A DNA stretch of 64,000 nt from DATFVA01 sp963764235 (GCA_963764235.1 CAVXRO010000006.1:682001-746000); one strand, 5' to 3'; shown: positions 1 to 8,890, counted from the first letter of the stretch. A program made the numbers and translations. Notes: generated from the sequence alone by a model not told the origin.

Positions 1-1
1 T

Positions 2-310
2 ATTTACCTGAAGGGGAGTAATTCCAAAATATTTGCTGAAACTTCCGGCGGCGATATTATGCTTGATTATACAGGAATGAATAAAGGAATAGACCTTGAA
101 ACCTCAGGCGGTGATATTCAAATGAAACTTCCCTCAGATTTTGATGCCTCTGCATATATGCATACATCCGGCGGTGATATCGAATGCGATCTTACTGCAA
201 ACAGAGCAAAGAAAATCTCATCCTCCAGGTTTGAAGCTGATCTGAATAATGGTGGTGCATCTCTCACCGCTAAGACATCAGGCGGTGATATTTCGGTTAA
301 AAAGCAGTAG
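2..310 (+). CDS. C-terminal part of a DUF4097-like repeat protein
   Basis: The reading frame is open from the left edge, so only the last 102 residues are present. The visible part carries four copies of a short motif, (T/E)-S-G-G-D-I, spaced 15-40 residues apart, with intervening strands rich in alternating polar and hydrophobic residues. This repeated SGGDI or SGNI pattern is typical of the DUF4097/adhesin-like beta-helix family, often encoded next to ECF sigma and anti-sigma genes. The function of the family is not firmly known. The frame ends KKQ-stop and is followed 30 bases on by a hairpin terminator. The N-terminus lies outside the window, so a signal peptide cannot be judged. Confidence 0.75.
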   Translation: MYLKGSNSKIFAETSGGDIMLDYTGMNKGIDLETSGGDIQMKLPSDFDASAYMHTSGGDIECDLTANRAKKISSSRFEADLNNGGASLTAKTSGGDISVKKQ

Positions 311-340
311 CATCTATCACACAAATGTTCTTCTCACAAG

Positions 341-376
341 CGCAGGTGCAGTTTTCACAGCATCTGCGTTTTTTTA
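341..376 (+). terminator. intrinsic terminator after the DUF4097-like gene
   Basis: A nine-base-pair stem (CGCAGGTGC with GCATCTGCG, one G-T pair) closes a ten-base loop and is followed by a run of seven T. It lies 30 bases after the stop codon of the preceding gene. Confidence 0.8.
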
Positions 377-428
377 TTTGAAATATACACAGGTGTTTTA
401 TAGTTTTCATTAAATCATTAGATGAACT

Positions 429-887
429 ATGAAAACACCGCTCATATACAAATTTCTCAATGATGATGAGCTTTTAAGGATCTCAAATAGGATAAAAGCA
501 GAAGAGAATAAAACCGCTGGAGAGATATGTGTAAGCATAAAAGAACAGCGTACTTTCCTTCAAAAGAAGAAATCCGTTAAAGATCTGGCCAGGGAGGAAT
601 TCTTTAAACTTGGAATCGATAATACGAGGGATAAAACAGGCATTATTATCTTCCTGCTCCTTGAAGCACGGCAGTTTTATATCCTGGCAGATGAAGGGAT
701 CAATAAGAAAGTTCCTGAAAAAACCTGGGATACAATTAAAGATGAAATGCAGGAATATTTCATTGAAGGAAGATTTTCAGAGGGAATAATCCACGGAGTT
801 GACCGCGTAGGGAAAATATTGAGCGAACACTTTCCTGTTAAACCCGATGACACTAACGAAATCTCTAACCGGGTTATCTTAGAATAA
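429..887 (+). CDS. TPM-domain (DUF477) protein
   Basis: This 152-residue protein matches the pattern of the TPM domain family. It has an N-terminal helix, a GEICVSI strand near residues 31-37, a RDKTGIIIFLLLEARQFYILADEGI core at residues 67-91 (glycine and isoleucine strand, then the A-D-x-G-I signature), and a conserved W followed by an amphipathic helix with FxxGxF and GI. TPM proteins elsewhere act in photosystem repair or as membrane-associated factors; some are reported to have phosphatase activity. Unlike many relatives it has no signal peptide, no C-terminal membrane segment and no glycine-rich tail, so it is probably cytoplasmic. It is monocistronic, with its own start shortly after the preceding terminator. 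Role unknown. Confidence 0.75.
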   Translation: MKTPLIYKFLNDDELLRISNRIKAEENKTAGEICVSIKEQRTFLQKKKSVKDLAREEFFKLGIDNTRDKTGIIIFLLLEARQFYILADEGINKKVPEKTWDTIKDEMQEYFIEGRFSEGIIHGVDRVGKILSEHFPVKPDDTNEISNRVILE

Positions 888-908
888 ACCAAACCGTTTG
901 AATAAAAC

Positions 909-1475
909 TTACTTTTTAAGCTCTTTTTCAATTGCAGAGGTGATTTCGCTGTTTTCGGGAGTTACCTTGCTCCTGAATCTGGCTACAATTTCTCCATCCT
1001 TTGATATAAGAAATTTTTCGAAATTCCATTTGATATCGCCTTGTTCGGTATTGGAATTTGATGTCAGCTTAGCATAAAGAGGTGAACGGTTCTTTCCGTT
1101 AACGTCTATTTTATCAAATAGTTTAAATGTGACTCCGAACTTCGATGAACAGAAATTCTTTATTTCTTCATTGGTGCCAGGTTCCTGACCTCCGAACTGG
1201 TTGCATGGGAACGCCAGTATCTCGAATCCTTTATCTTTATAACTCTTATAAATATTTTCCAGGCCCTCATACTGAGGAGTAAACCCGCATTTGCTGGCCA
1301 CGTTAACTATCAGCAGCACTTTTCCTTTATACGCAGAGAGGTTAACATCCTTACCGTCCATGTCCCTGACGATAATATTACTTATATTATTATTCGTCTT
1401 GCCCCCTGCATTGCTGCCTGAAAATGGAAAAACAGATAACAGGATTAATGACAATAATGCTGATAAATGGAACAT
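909..1475 (-). CDS. secreted glutathione peroxidase family protein
   Basis: The 188-residue protein opens with a signal peptide (hydrophobic residues about 4-20, then SNAGG). The mature part is a thioredoxin-fold glutathione peroxidase: the peroxidatic cysteine is C63 in VASKCGFTPQY, glutamine Q93 lies in FPCNQFGGQEPG, and the W150-N151 pair of the tetrad is in IKWNFEKFL. Bacterial members with Cys in place of selenocysteine usually reduce peroxides with thioredoxin rather than glutathione. Export to the periplasm suggests a role in detoxifying lipid or hydrogen peroxide outside the cytoplasm. It is convergent with the TPM gene, with 21 bases between the stop codons. An additional C109 (NFCSSKFG) could be a resolving cysteine; that is inference. 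Confidence 0.9.
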   Translation of the reverse strand: MFHLSALLSLILLSVFPFSGSNAGGKTNNNISNIIVRDMDGKDVNLSAYKGKVLLIVNVASKCGFTPQYEGLENIYKSYKDKGFEILAFPCNQFGGQEPGTNEEIKNFCSSKFGVTFKLFDKIDVNGKNRSPLYAKLTSNSNTEQGDIKWNFEKFLISKDGEIVARFRSKVTPENSEITSAIEKELKK

Positions 1476-1527
1476 CCTGAACTCCTTTTTTAAGTACTAA
1501 CAGATTATCATAAAAAATAGTTCACAT

Positions 1528-1830
1528 TTAATTCAAAGATCTTATTATATCGCACACCATGCACGAAGTTAATGGATATATAAGCCTGTTCTTCCTGTAA
1601 TTAAAGAAATATTTTCCGATGAGCTGGCCTCCGAAGAATGCAGCTATAAGTACAGGGTATGTGACAAGCTGAAAGCCGAGTCCTGACATTAAACGAATTG
1701 CGATAACAAAAGGCACGGGCAGGTGAATGGCAAGAACCCACTGTAGAGAAAATCTTTTAACATTTGCCCTCCAGTATCCGAAGGGCAAATTCAAAATAAA
1801 AACAGAAGCAGCTGCAAATAATAAATCCAT
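1528..1830 (-). CDS. small conserved membrane protein
   Basis: A 100-residue protein with three predicted membrane segments (about residues 2-18, 30-50 and 53-75). Between the first two is an aromatic, basic loop (GYWRANVKRFS), and it has a short cytoplasmic tail with two cysteines. The opening NLPFGYWRANV pattern followed by LQWVLAIHLPVPFV looks like a widespread uncharacterised family in Bacteroidota and Chlorobi; I cannot name it. It follows pta on the same strand with a 16-base gap and is likely co-transcribed with it. No function is proposed. Confidence 0.65.
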   Translation of the reverse strand: MDLLFAAASVFILNLPFGYWRANVKRFSLQWVLAIHLPVPFVIAIRLMSGLGFQLVTYPVLIAAFFGGQLIGKYFFNYRKNRLIYPLTSCMVCDIIRSLN

Positions 1831-1846
1831 ATACTAAAAATTACGA

Positions 1847-2824
1847 CTAACTCATCAATACCGCAATGGCAGAAGTATTCACTATATCATCAACACTGCA
1901 TCCGCGGCTCAGATCAAAGAAAGGCCTCTTTAGCCCCTGAACTACAGGTCCTATAGCATCTGCCTTTCCAAGTCTCTGTGCTATCTTATAACCTATATTG
2001 CCGGCATTCAGGTCGGGGAAGATAAGCACGTTAGCCCGCCCGGCAACGAGACTTCCCGGCGCTTTTCTTCTTCCTATTGAATCGATAATTGCGGCATCAA
2101 ACTGAAGCTCACCGTCAATATTAAGCTCGGGATGTTTTTTCTTTGCCAGCTCAGTGGCTTGTATAACCTTATCAATTGCTTCGTGCTCTGCGCTTCCCTT
2201 AGTTGAAAATGACAGCATTGCTATAAAAGGTTCCTCTCCCGTTAACTTCTGGTGGTTCAGGGCCGTCGTTACTGCTATGTCGGCCAGCTGCTCAACATCA
2301 GGTGCGGGTACAACCGCGCAATCGGCAAAACTGTATGTTTTCTCCGGCATAACCATCAGGAAGAAGCTTGACACTGTAGAAATACCTTCAGGCATCCCTA
2401 TACACTGTATGCCTGCCCTTAGCACATCTCCCGTTGAAGCAGTAGAGCCTGCCACACTTCCATCTGCCATCGATTCCTTTACCATCATGGCACCGAAGAA
2501 AAGGTCTCTCTTCATAGTATCCCTTGCGGCCTCAATGGTAATACCCTTTTTCTTTCTGAGATTGAAATAAATATTTGTAAAGTCGCTGAGTTTAACCGAT
2601 TTCTCAGGATCGATTACCCTTACACCCGACAGTTCACAGCCGAGTTGCTGTGCCTTTGAACGTACCTTTTCCTCGTTTCCTATTGTAATAACCGATGCTA
2701 TTTTTTCTTTAGATAAAATCTCTGCTGCTTTTATTACCCTGTCATCATGAGACTCGGGTAAAACTATAGTTCTTTTGCGTGAGGAAGCCTTATTTATTAT
2801 ATCTTCCATTAATTTGTTGCTCAT
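1847..2824 (-). CDS. pta: phosphate acetyltransferase
   Basis: The 325-residue protein has the length and motifs of the single-domain Pta family. It starts with an ASSRKRTIVLPES segment and has the acyl-CoA-binding region MADGSVAGS near residues 120-130, a SFSTKGSAEHE loop, and the C-terminal signature NVLIFPDLNAGNIGYKIAQRL with GPVVQGLKRP. The enzyme interconverts acetyl-CoA plus phosphate with acetyl phosphate plus CoA in the cytoplasm. No acetate kinase gene is visible nearby, so the partner must be elsewhere. The start has a GGGAG ribosome-binding site seven bases upstream. A phosphate butyryltransferase is a less likely alternative, because the motifs are those of true Pta. Confidence 0.92.
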   Translation of the reverse strand: MSNKLMEDIINKASSRKRTIVLPESHDDRVIKAAEILSKEKIASVITIGNEEKVRSKAQQLGCELSGVRVIDPEKSVKLSDFTNIYFNLRKKKGITIEAARDTMKRDLFFGAMMVKESMADGSVAGSTASTGDVLRAGIQCIGMPEGISTVSSFFLMVMPEKTYSFADCAVVPAPDVEQLADIAVTTALNHQKLTGEEPFIAMLSFSTKGSAEHEAIDKVIQATELAKKKHPELNIDGELQFDAAIIDSIGRRKAPGSLVAGRANVLIFPDLNAGNIGYKIAQRLGKADAIGPVVQGLKRPFFDLSRGCSVDDIVNTSAIAVLMS

Positions 2825-2977
2825 TTATTTTTCTCCCGTTTTCTGAAAAAGACAACATTCAAAATTACGAAAATAGGACCAGAGATATGACAGGAATAAA
2901 ATAGCCTTTGTCCGGGGATAATTTCTTTGACTTATTAACTATTATTTTTATTATAACAGATTGATATTAAATAATAG

Positions 2978-3003
2978 TTCAGGTATACCGTATACAGCCT
3001 GAA
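2978..3003. promoter_or_regulatory. dyad symmetry upstream of the yggS operon
   Basis: TTCAGG and CCTGAA are inverted around an inner GTATA-CCG-TATAC palindrome, giving an imperfect 26-base dyad. It sits about 50 bases before the first gene of the long 3-12 kb operon and on the outward side of pta. It could be an operator or an RNA hairpin; no T-run follows, so a terminator is unlikely. Confidence 0.35.
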
Positions 3004-3055
3004 TATCGTTGATTTTTCCCTAAAAAAAGGATAGATTCACACTCTTAATTTTATC

Positions 3056-3757
3056 ATGATTGCTGAAAATATTAAATCGCTGCAGCAAAGAATCGAACGG
3101 AAGTGTTCAGGGGTTAACAGGAAGAGCAGTGAAATAAAACTGATAGCTGTTTCCAAGACATTCGATGTTGAGGATATTGAAAAAGTATTTGAAGAAGGAC
3201 TCAGAGACTTTGGTGAGAATAAAGCACAGGAATTATCTTCAAAATATGAACTGCTCGGTGATAAGATAACCTGGCATTTTATCGGTCACCTGCAGCGAAA
3301 TAAGGTGCGTAATGTGGTTCCTGCCGCAGCTTATATTCATTCGGTAGATTCTCTACAGCTTGCTTCTGAAATAAACAAGTACGCTGCCAGGAACAATAAA
3401 ATTCAGAAAATTCTTTTGCAGGTAAAGACATCCGAAGAAGAATCAAAGTTTGGTATTGAAAACAAGAGCGAACTCATCGACCTTGCCCTTTACTGCAGGC
3501 AGTATTCTAATGTGCAGCTTGAAGGACTGATGACAATTGCCCCTCTCACTGAAGATGAAAAACTTATAAGGCAAAGTTTCAGGCAATTGCGTAAATTGAA
3601 AGATGAATTAAATTCACAAGACTTTAATCTTAAGGAACTCTCAATGGGTATGACATCAGACTTTGAGATCGCGATTGAAGAGGGTGCAACAATGCTGAGA
3701 ATCGGCTCGGCAATTTTTGGTGAAAGAGATTATTCAAAAGATTGGAAAGATTCATGA
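3056..3757 (+). CDS. yggS: YggS/PROSC family pyridoxal-phosphate homeostasis protein
   Basis: This 233-residue protein is a monomeric fold-III PLP protein. The PLP lysine is K34 in LIAVSKTF. Further motifs are FGENKAQEL, WHFIGHLQRNKV, the SKFGI segment, GLMTIAP, and the C-terminal LSMGMTSDFEIAIEEGATMLRIGSAIFG phosphate-binding region. The family binds PLP without known catalysis and keeps vitamin B6 and amino-acid pools in balance. It is the first gene of a plus-strand operon; its TGA overlaps the ATG of divIVA. The same yggS (ylmE) next to divIVA arrangement is known from Gram-positive bacteria. Confidence 0.93.
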   Translation: MIAENIKSLQQRIERKCSGVNRKSSEIKLIAVSKTFDVEDIEKVFEEGLRDFGENKAQELSSKYELLGDKITWHFIGHLQRNKVRNVVPAAAYIHSVDSLQLASEINKYAARNNKIQKILLQVKTSEEESKFGIENKSELIDLALYCRQYSNVQLEGLMTIAPLTEDEKLIRQSFRQLRKLKDELNSQDFNLKELSMGMTSDFEIAIEEGATMLRIGSAIFGERDYSKDWKDS

Positions 3758-4293
3758 AAGTTTCTCCGATCAGCATTAAAAAGCAGGAATTCAATAAATC
3801 TTTCAGGGGATATGATCCTGAAGAAGTTCAGGCATTCCTTGAAAAGCTCGCTGATGAATTCGATGATCTTCAGAAGGAAAACGAGAACTATAGGGAGGAG
3901 CTTGAATCTGCCAATACACACCTGGTTGAGTTCCGAAGGATAGAAAAAAATCTCCAGGACACCCTGCTTAAGGCACAGGAATCTTCCTCAAAGGCAATTG
4001 ACTCTGTTAAAAAGCAGACAAACCTTATGGTCAAAGAAGCTGAAATTAAGGCCAGCCAGATCCTTGAAAAGGCCCGGGAGAATGCAAATGAAATCAGGGA
4101 TGCTGTTATTAAACTCAGGGAAGAACGTGATTTGCTGATCTCTAAATTAAAAGCGATGATTGATTCACAGTCCCATCTTTTTGAAGTAAAAGTAAAAGAG
4201 GCCGGTGAAGAAAGTCAGGTCCTTAAAAAGCCTGAACAGGCCAGCAAAGTCGATATAAATGTCGACGATATAGTAAATAAAATTCTAAAATGA
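3754..4293 (+). CDS. divIVA: DivIVA domain protein
   Basis: I place the start at the ATG at 3754, which overlaps the stop of yggS as ATGA. An upstream TTG would add four residues before the canonical M-K-V-S-P opening. The N-terminal 60 residues carry the DivIVA signature (PISIKKQEF, then FRGYDPEEVQAFLEKLADEF), which binds membranes through exposed hydrophobic and basic residues. The rest, about residues 45-160, is long coiled coil rich in E, K and A. DivIVA-type proteins assemble at curved membranes of poles or septa and recruit partners. At 179 residues this is a normal length. The next gene overlaps its stop, so translation is likely coupled. Confidence 0.9.
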   Translation: MKVSPISIKKQEFNKSFRGYDPEEVQAFLEKLADEFDDLQKENENYREELESANTHLVEFRRIEKNLQDTLLKAQESSSKAIDSVKKQTNLMVKEAEIKASQILEKARENANEIRDAVIKLREERDLLISKLKAMIDSQSHLFEVKVKEAGEESQVLKKPEQASKVDINVDDIVNKILK

Positions 4294-5111
4294 GCGAACT
4301 GAAAAATAAAATAGACGAAACCCTTAAGGTTATCCGCAAAGTAACCAATGAGAATTATCCGGTAGGGATAATTCTGGGTACAGGGTTAGGCGGACTCGTA
4401 AGGGAAATAGATATTGAGCATGAAATAAGTTACGGCGATCTTCCTCATTTTCCCCTCTCAACTGTTGAATCTCACAAAGGCAAGCTGATCTTCGGAAAAA
4501 TAAACGGGAAAAATGTAGTGGCAATGCAGGGACGCTTTCATTATTATGAAGGCTACACCATGCAGCAGATAACATATCCGGTACGTCTAATGAAATTCCT
4601 TGGCGTTGAGACTCTTCTTGTCTCAAATGCCTGCGGAGGTATGAACCCTCAGTACCGGCGCGGCGATATTATGCTGATGTCAGACCATATCAACCTGCTT
4701 GGCGATAACCCGCTGATTGGTAAGAATGAGGACGAGCTTGGTCCCAGGTTCCCTGATATGAGTGAAGCCTATAATAACAGGCTGATTTCACTTGCTGAGA
4801 CAATTGCCCTGGAAAATAAGATTAAACTTCAGAAGGGAGTTTATATTGCAGTTCCCGGTCCTAATCTTGAAACTAGAGCCGAGTATCGGTTCCTGCGATC
4901 TACCGGGGCAGATGTGGTTGGCATGTCAACTATACCGGAAAATATAGTCGCCAATCATATGGGAATGAAAGTACTGGGTATAAGTATCGTTACAGATGAA
5001 TGTTTCCCCGATTCGCTTAAACCGGTGAACGTCGAGGAAATAATCGCAGCGGCCATGGAAGCAGAACCGAAAATGACCTTAATAATGAAAGAGGTTATAA
5101 AAAAACTATAA
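4290..5111 (+). CDS. purine-nucleoside phosphorylase
   Basis: The 273-residue protein belongs to the trimeric PNP family that acts on inosine and guanosine: it cleaves purine nucleosides with phosphate to free base plus ribose 1-phosphate. Visible motifs are ILGTGLGGL near residue 28, the STVESHKG phosphate loop, GRFHYYEGY, LLVSNACGGMN, DHINLLGDNPL, the E-T-R-A-EYR segment with VGMSTIPE, and the catalytic asparagine region near VTDEC. Its ATG overlaps the divIVA stop and its own TAA overlaps the next ATG, so it sits inside a coupled operon. A methylthioadenosine phosphorylase is a related alternative, but the NACGGMN and GMSTIPE motifs favour PNP. Confidence 0.9.
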   Translation: MSELKNKIDETLKVIRKVTNENYPVGIILGTGLGGLVREIDIEHEISYGDLPHFPLSTVESHKGKLIFGKINGKNVVAMQGRFHYYEGYTMQQITYPVRLMKFLGVETLLVSNACGGMNPQYRRGDIMLMSDHINLLGDNPLIGKNEDELGPRFPDMSEAYNNRLISLAETIALENKIKLQKGVYIAVPGPNLETRAEYRFLRSTGADVVGMSTIPENIVANHMGMKVLGISIVTDECFPDSLKPVNVEEIIAAAMEAEPKMTLIMKEVIKKL

Positions 5112-5722
5112 TGGAAAAGAGACCTTTACACCATTACGTTATCCCGGTATTTCTCGGAGTTCTGATGTTCGCATCGAATTTTATAAATACAGGGATTTTC
5201 CAGTTCGGCGGAAATGACTTTGCCGTCTGGTTCGTCATTTCGCTGCTCTGTTTTGCCTGTGGATATTATTTGAACAAGGTGTTCGGCTGGCACACAGGAG
5301 GCAAGGTTGTGTTTTCAATCATTCTTGCTGCTACTGTAATAAGCATACTGGTGATTTCTTTTTTCAGGGAATATTTCTCTGCTAACGAATTGCTGACCGA
5401 GAACCTGATTCTTTATAGTCTCAGGAATATTACTTTAGGTTCTATGGCTCTCTTTGGGATGGCAGTAGATGAAGTTCTGCATCGTGAAAGGGAGGCGTCA
5501 CTGCTGGAGCAAAAGCTGAAAATGTACGAGGGACAGCTTCAGAATGCCCGAAAAGAAGCAGAGGTTGAACTGCGTGAGGCAAAAGTACAGGCCGAAAAAA
5601 TTGTTAACGATGCACAGGCTGCAGCAAAAAATATAGTCCTTAAAAAGGAAAGAATAGAAAGTGAACTTAAAGAGTTCATCCAGGCTGAAAAAGAATTGAT
5701 AAAAAGATACGAGGAATCCTGA
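5111..5722 (+). CDS. membrane protein with C-terminal coiled coil
   Basis: I do not recognise a named family. The 203-residue protein has four predicted membrane segments (about residues 8-26, 38-55, 66-85 and 101-119). A continuous Glu/Lys/Ala-rich coiled coil follows from about residue 122 to the end and resembles the b-subunit or DivIVA type of heptad repeat. The start overlaps the stop of the phosphorylase (TAATG) and the gene ends 7 bases before ileS, so it is certainly part of the operon. The layout, a membrane anchor with a cytoplasmic coiled coil two genes after divIVA, suggests a structural or scaffold role at the envelope. That is inference from context only. Confidence 0.7.
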   Translation: MEKRPLHHYVIPVFLGVLMFASNFINTGIFQFGGNDFAVWFVISLLCFACGYYLNKVFGWHTGGKVVFSIILAATVISILVISFFREYFSANELLTENLILYSLRNITLGSMALFGMAVDEVLHREREASLLEQKLKMYEGQLQNARKEAEVELREAKVQAEKIVNDAQAAAKNIVLKKERIESELKEFIQAEKELIKRYEES

Positions 5723-5729
5723 TAAGATC

Positions 5730-8700
5730 ATGTTCAAACAATATTTTGTAAAAATAAATTATCCTGATCTTGAAAAGAATATACTTGAGTTCTGGGAGAA
5801 GAATAAGATTTTTGAGAAGAGTGTTTCTTCAAGGGATGAATCGAAATCATTTACATTTTATGAAGGACCGCCGACGGCAAACGGTAAACCCGGGATTCAC
5901 CACGTAATGTCCCGGGCACTTAAAGACCTCGTATGCCGTTATAAGACTCTTCAGGGGTACCGTGTTGAAAGAAAAGGCGGATGGGATACTCATGGTCTGC
6001 CTGTCGAAATTGAAGTCGAAAAGAAACTCGGGATCAAGCATAAAAGCGAAGTTCTGGAATACGGCGTTGAAAAATATAACCAGGCCTGCAGGGAATCTGT
6101 ATTTACATATCTCGATCTCTGGGAAAAAATGACAACCCGTATGGGTTATTGGGTCGATCTCGGTTCCGCTTATATTACACTAAAGAATGATTACATCGAA
6201 TCTGTCTGGTGGGCTTTAAAAACCTTGTATGATAAGGGACTTATATATAAAGATTATAAGATCGTTCCCCAGGATCCGAAATCTGAGACTGTCCTCTCCT
6301 CACACGAACTCGCATTGGGATACAGGGAAACTAAAGATCCCTCGGTATATGTTCTTTTCAGGATAAAAGAGTCGGATGATTATTTTCTGGTATGGACAAC
6401 TACACCATGGACTCTGATTTCCAATGTTGCCCTCGCTGTAGGTCCTGATATCGACTATGTCAGAATAAAGCACAACGATAAAAAGATTATACTCGCTAAG
6501 GAAAGATTAAGCGTAATTGATGGAGAGTATGAGATCCTGAAAGAGTTTAAAGGCAGTACGCTTGAGAAAACTGAATATGAACAGCTCCTTCCTTATATCA
6601 AAGTACAGAAAAAAGCTTTCTTCGTTGTAACAGGAGAATTTGTTAGTACAGAGGATGGTTCCGGTATTGTACATATTGCCCCGGCCTTTGGTGCGGATGA
6701 CTATGAAGTGTCAAAGAAATATGACCTCCCGATGGTCCAGCCTGTCACACGGGGCGGCTTGTTTACGGAAGAAGTAACCGATTTCAAAGGCGAGTTTGTA
6801 AAAGATGCAGATCCGGGTATTATTAAAAAACTTCGGGAAGAAGGGAAACTTTATAGGAAAGAAACTATTGTTCATTCCTATCCCTTCAGCTGGCGACACG
6901 AGAATGTTCCGGTAATTTACTACGCGCGCGAGAGCTGGTTCATACGCACAACCTCTATCGCTGACAGAATGGTTGAACTTAATAAAACCATTAACTGGCA
7001 GCCGCCTGAAGTCGGTTCCGGAAGGTTCGGCAACTGGCTGGAAGAGAATAAGGACTGGGCTCTTTCTCGCGATCGTTTCTGGGCTACACCCCTTCCGATC
7101 TGGGTAAGTGACGGTGATATGTTTGCCGTCGGCAGCATCGAAGAGCTTAAGAAAGGTTTTATTGAAGAAGACGGGAAGAGAATTCCTGTCAGTGAAATCA
7201 AGGATATTGATTTACACAAGCCCTTTGTCGATAAGATCATGTTCGAAAAGGATGGTAAGATTTTTAAAAGAACTCCTGAACTGATCGATGTCTGGTTTGA
7301 TTCCGGTTCAATGCCGTTTGCTCAATATCATTATCCGTTTGAGAATAAAGAATTATTCGAAAAGAATAATTTCCCGGCAGATTTTATATGTGAGGGAATC
7401 GATCAGACGAGGGGATGGTTCTATACACTTCATGCAATCGCAACAATGCTTTTTGACAATGTCGCTTATAAAAATGTCATTGTGAACGAACTTATACTTG
7501 ATAAAAACGGACTAAAAATGTCCAAGTCAAAGGGAAATACCGTCGATCCTTTTGTACTATTCGATAAGTACGGAGCTGATTCTACACGCTGGTATCTTGT
7601 TACAAATAGCCCTCCCTGGAGACCGACATTATTCGATGAAGAAGGACTTGTTGAAGTCCAACGTAAGTTCTTCGGAACGCTTATGAACACTTACGCTTTC
7701 TTCGCCCTGTATGCCAACATAGATAAGTTCACTTTTAAAGAAGACCTGATTCCCTACGAAGAAAGACCTGAAATCGACAGGTGGATAATCTCCGTTCTTG
7801 GTACCCTGGTTGATGAGTACAGATCCTGTATGGACGAATATGATGTAACTAAAGCGGCAAGAGCTGTTTCCACATTCACAATTGATCAGCTTTCAAACTG
7901 GTATGTTAGAAGATGCAGAAGGCGTTTCTGGAAATCGGAAATGAATAAAAATAAGCTATCAGCTTACCAGACGCTGTACGAATGCCTGGTCACGGTTGCA
8001 AAACTGACTTCACCATTTGCACCTTTTGTTTCCGAAGAGATCTACACAAGTCTTAATTCGGTTACGCGTAAAGAGAAATTTGAATCGATTCATATCTCTG
8101 AATTTCCCGGAGTTTCATACAAGAACAAGGAACTTGAGGAAAGAATGAGCATCGCGCAGAAGGTGGTGTATCTCACCCGGGCGATGAGAGCAAAGAACAA
8201 CTTGAAAGTTAGACAGCCGCTGAGGAAAATTATGGTTGCGGTTGACAGTTCTCAGCGTTCCGCTATTGAGGATATGGAGGATGTAATCCTGGAAGAGGTA
8301 AACATCAAAGAACTCATCATACTGCAGGATGATGCAGAGATTGTAAATAAATCTGCCAAACCTAATTTCAAATCAATTGGACCGAAGTTTGGTAAAAATG
8401 TAAATAAGGCAGCAGGAAAGATTAAAGAATTAGATAAAGAAGAAATAGCGAAATTAGAAAGTGGTGATGAAGTAAAGATTGATGTTGACGGGGAAGAACT
8501 TACAGTAAAACCTGAAGATGTTGAAATTATCAGTACTGAAATTGAGGGCTGGCTTGTTGAAAATGAAGAAGGTGTAACTGTCGCTCTGGATATGGAACTG
8601 GATGAAAATCTCATTTCTGAAGGACTAGCGCGTGAATTTGTTAACAGGATACAGAATATGAGAAAAGATTCGGGTTTCGAAGTTACTGATAAGATTAAAA

Positions 8701-8876
8701 TAGATTTTGACGGCAGCGGTAAACTTGTTGATGCAGTTAAGGCTTTTAAAGATTATGTTTCGAATGAAACACTTGCTGAAGAAATAAATAGAAAGGATTC
8801 TGTCAACGGAGAAACCGGACAGAATTGGGAAATCGGGGAGTATTCATGCTCTATCCGTATCACAAAGGTCAATTAA
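5730..8876 (+). CDS. ileS: isoleucyl-tRNA synthetase, IleRS2 (eukaryote-like) type
   Basis: The 1048-residue class I synthetase charges tRNA-Ile. The ATP signature after GPPTANGKP reads G55-I-H-H58 instead of HIGH, a swap known from the IleRS2 group. The second signature KMSKS is at 596-600. The CP1 editing domain contains the WTTTPWTL segment and DGSGIVHIAPAFGADD, which matches the hydrolytic site that removes Val-tRNA. An anticodon-binding domain follows (NWYVRRCRRRFW), and the long C-terminal region lacks the zinc-finger cysteines of IleRS1. It lies between the membrane/coiled-coil gene and the dksA-like gene. IleRS2 enzymes are generally less sensitive to mupirocin, and GXHH forms especially so. 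Confidence 0.95.
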   Translation: MFKQYFVKINYPDLEKNILEFWEKNKIFEKSVSSRDESKSFTFYEGPPTANGKPGIHHVMSRALKDLVCRYKTLQGYRVERKGGWDTHGLPVEIEVEKKLGIKHKSEVLEYGVEKYNQACRESVFTYLDLWEKMTTRMGYWVDLGSAYITLKNDYIESVWWALKTLYDKGLIYKDYKIVPQDPKSETVLSSHELALGYRETKDPSVYVLFRIKESDDYFLVWTTTPWTLISNVALAVGPDIDYVRIKHNDKKIILAKERLSVIDGEYEILKEFKGSTLEKTEYEQLLPYIKVQKKAFFVVTGEFVSTEDGSGIVHIAPAFGADDYEVSKKYDLPMVQPVTRGGLFTEEVTDFKGEFVKDADPGIIKKLREEGKLYRKETIVHSYPFSWRHENVPVIYYARESWFIRTTSIADRMVELNKTINWQPPEVGSGRFGNWLEENKDWALSRDRFWATPLPIWVSDGDMFAVGSIEELKKGFIEEDGKRIPVSEIKDIDLHKPFVDKIMFEKDGKIFKRTPELIDVWFDSGSMPFAQYHYPFENKELFEKNNFPADFICEGIDQTRGWFYTLHAIATMLFDNVAYKNVIVNELILDKNGLKMSKSKGNTVDPFVLFDKYGADSTRWYLVTNSPPWRPTLFDEEGLVEVQRKFFGTLMNTYAFFALYANIDKFTFKEDLIPYEERPEIDRWIISVLGTLVDEYRSCMDEYDVTKAARAVSTFTIDQLSNWYVRRCRRRFWKSEMNKNKLSAYQTLYECLVTVAKLTSPFAPFVSEEIYTSLNSVTRKEKFESIHISEFPGVSYKNKELEERMSIAQKVVYLTRAMRAKNNLKVRQPLRKIMVAVDSSQRSAIEDMEDVILEEVNIKELIILQDDAEIVNKSAKPNFKSIGPKFGKNVNKAAGKIKELDKEEIAKLESGDEVKIDVDGEELTVKPEDVEIISTEIEGWLVENEEGVTVALDMELDENLISEGLAREFVNRIQNMRKDSGFEVTDKIKIDFDGSGKLVDAVKAFKDYVSNETLAEEINRKDSVNGETGQNWEIGEYSCSIRITKVN

Positions 8877-8890
8877 ATTAGGAGTGTGTT

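Noticed and set aside
2154..2570. Plus-strand frame opposite pta
   Set aside because: It lies fully within the well-supported pta gene and has the composition of antisense translation.
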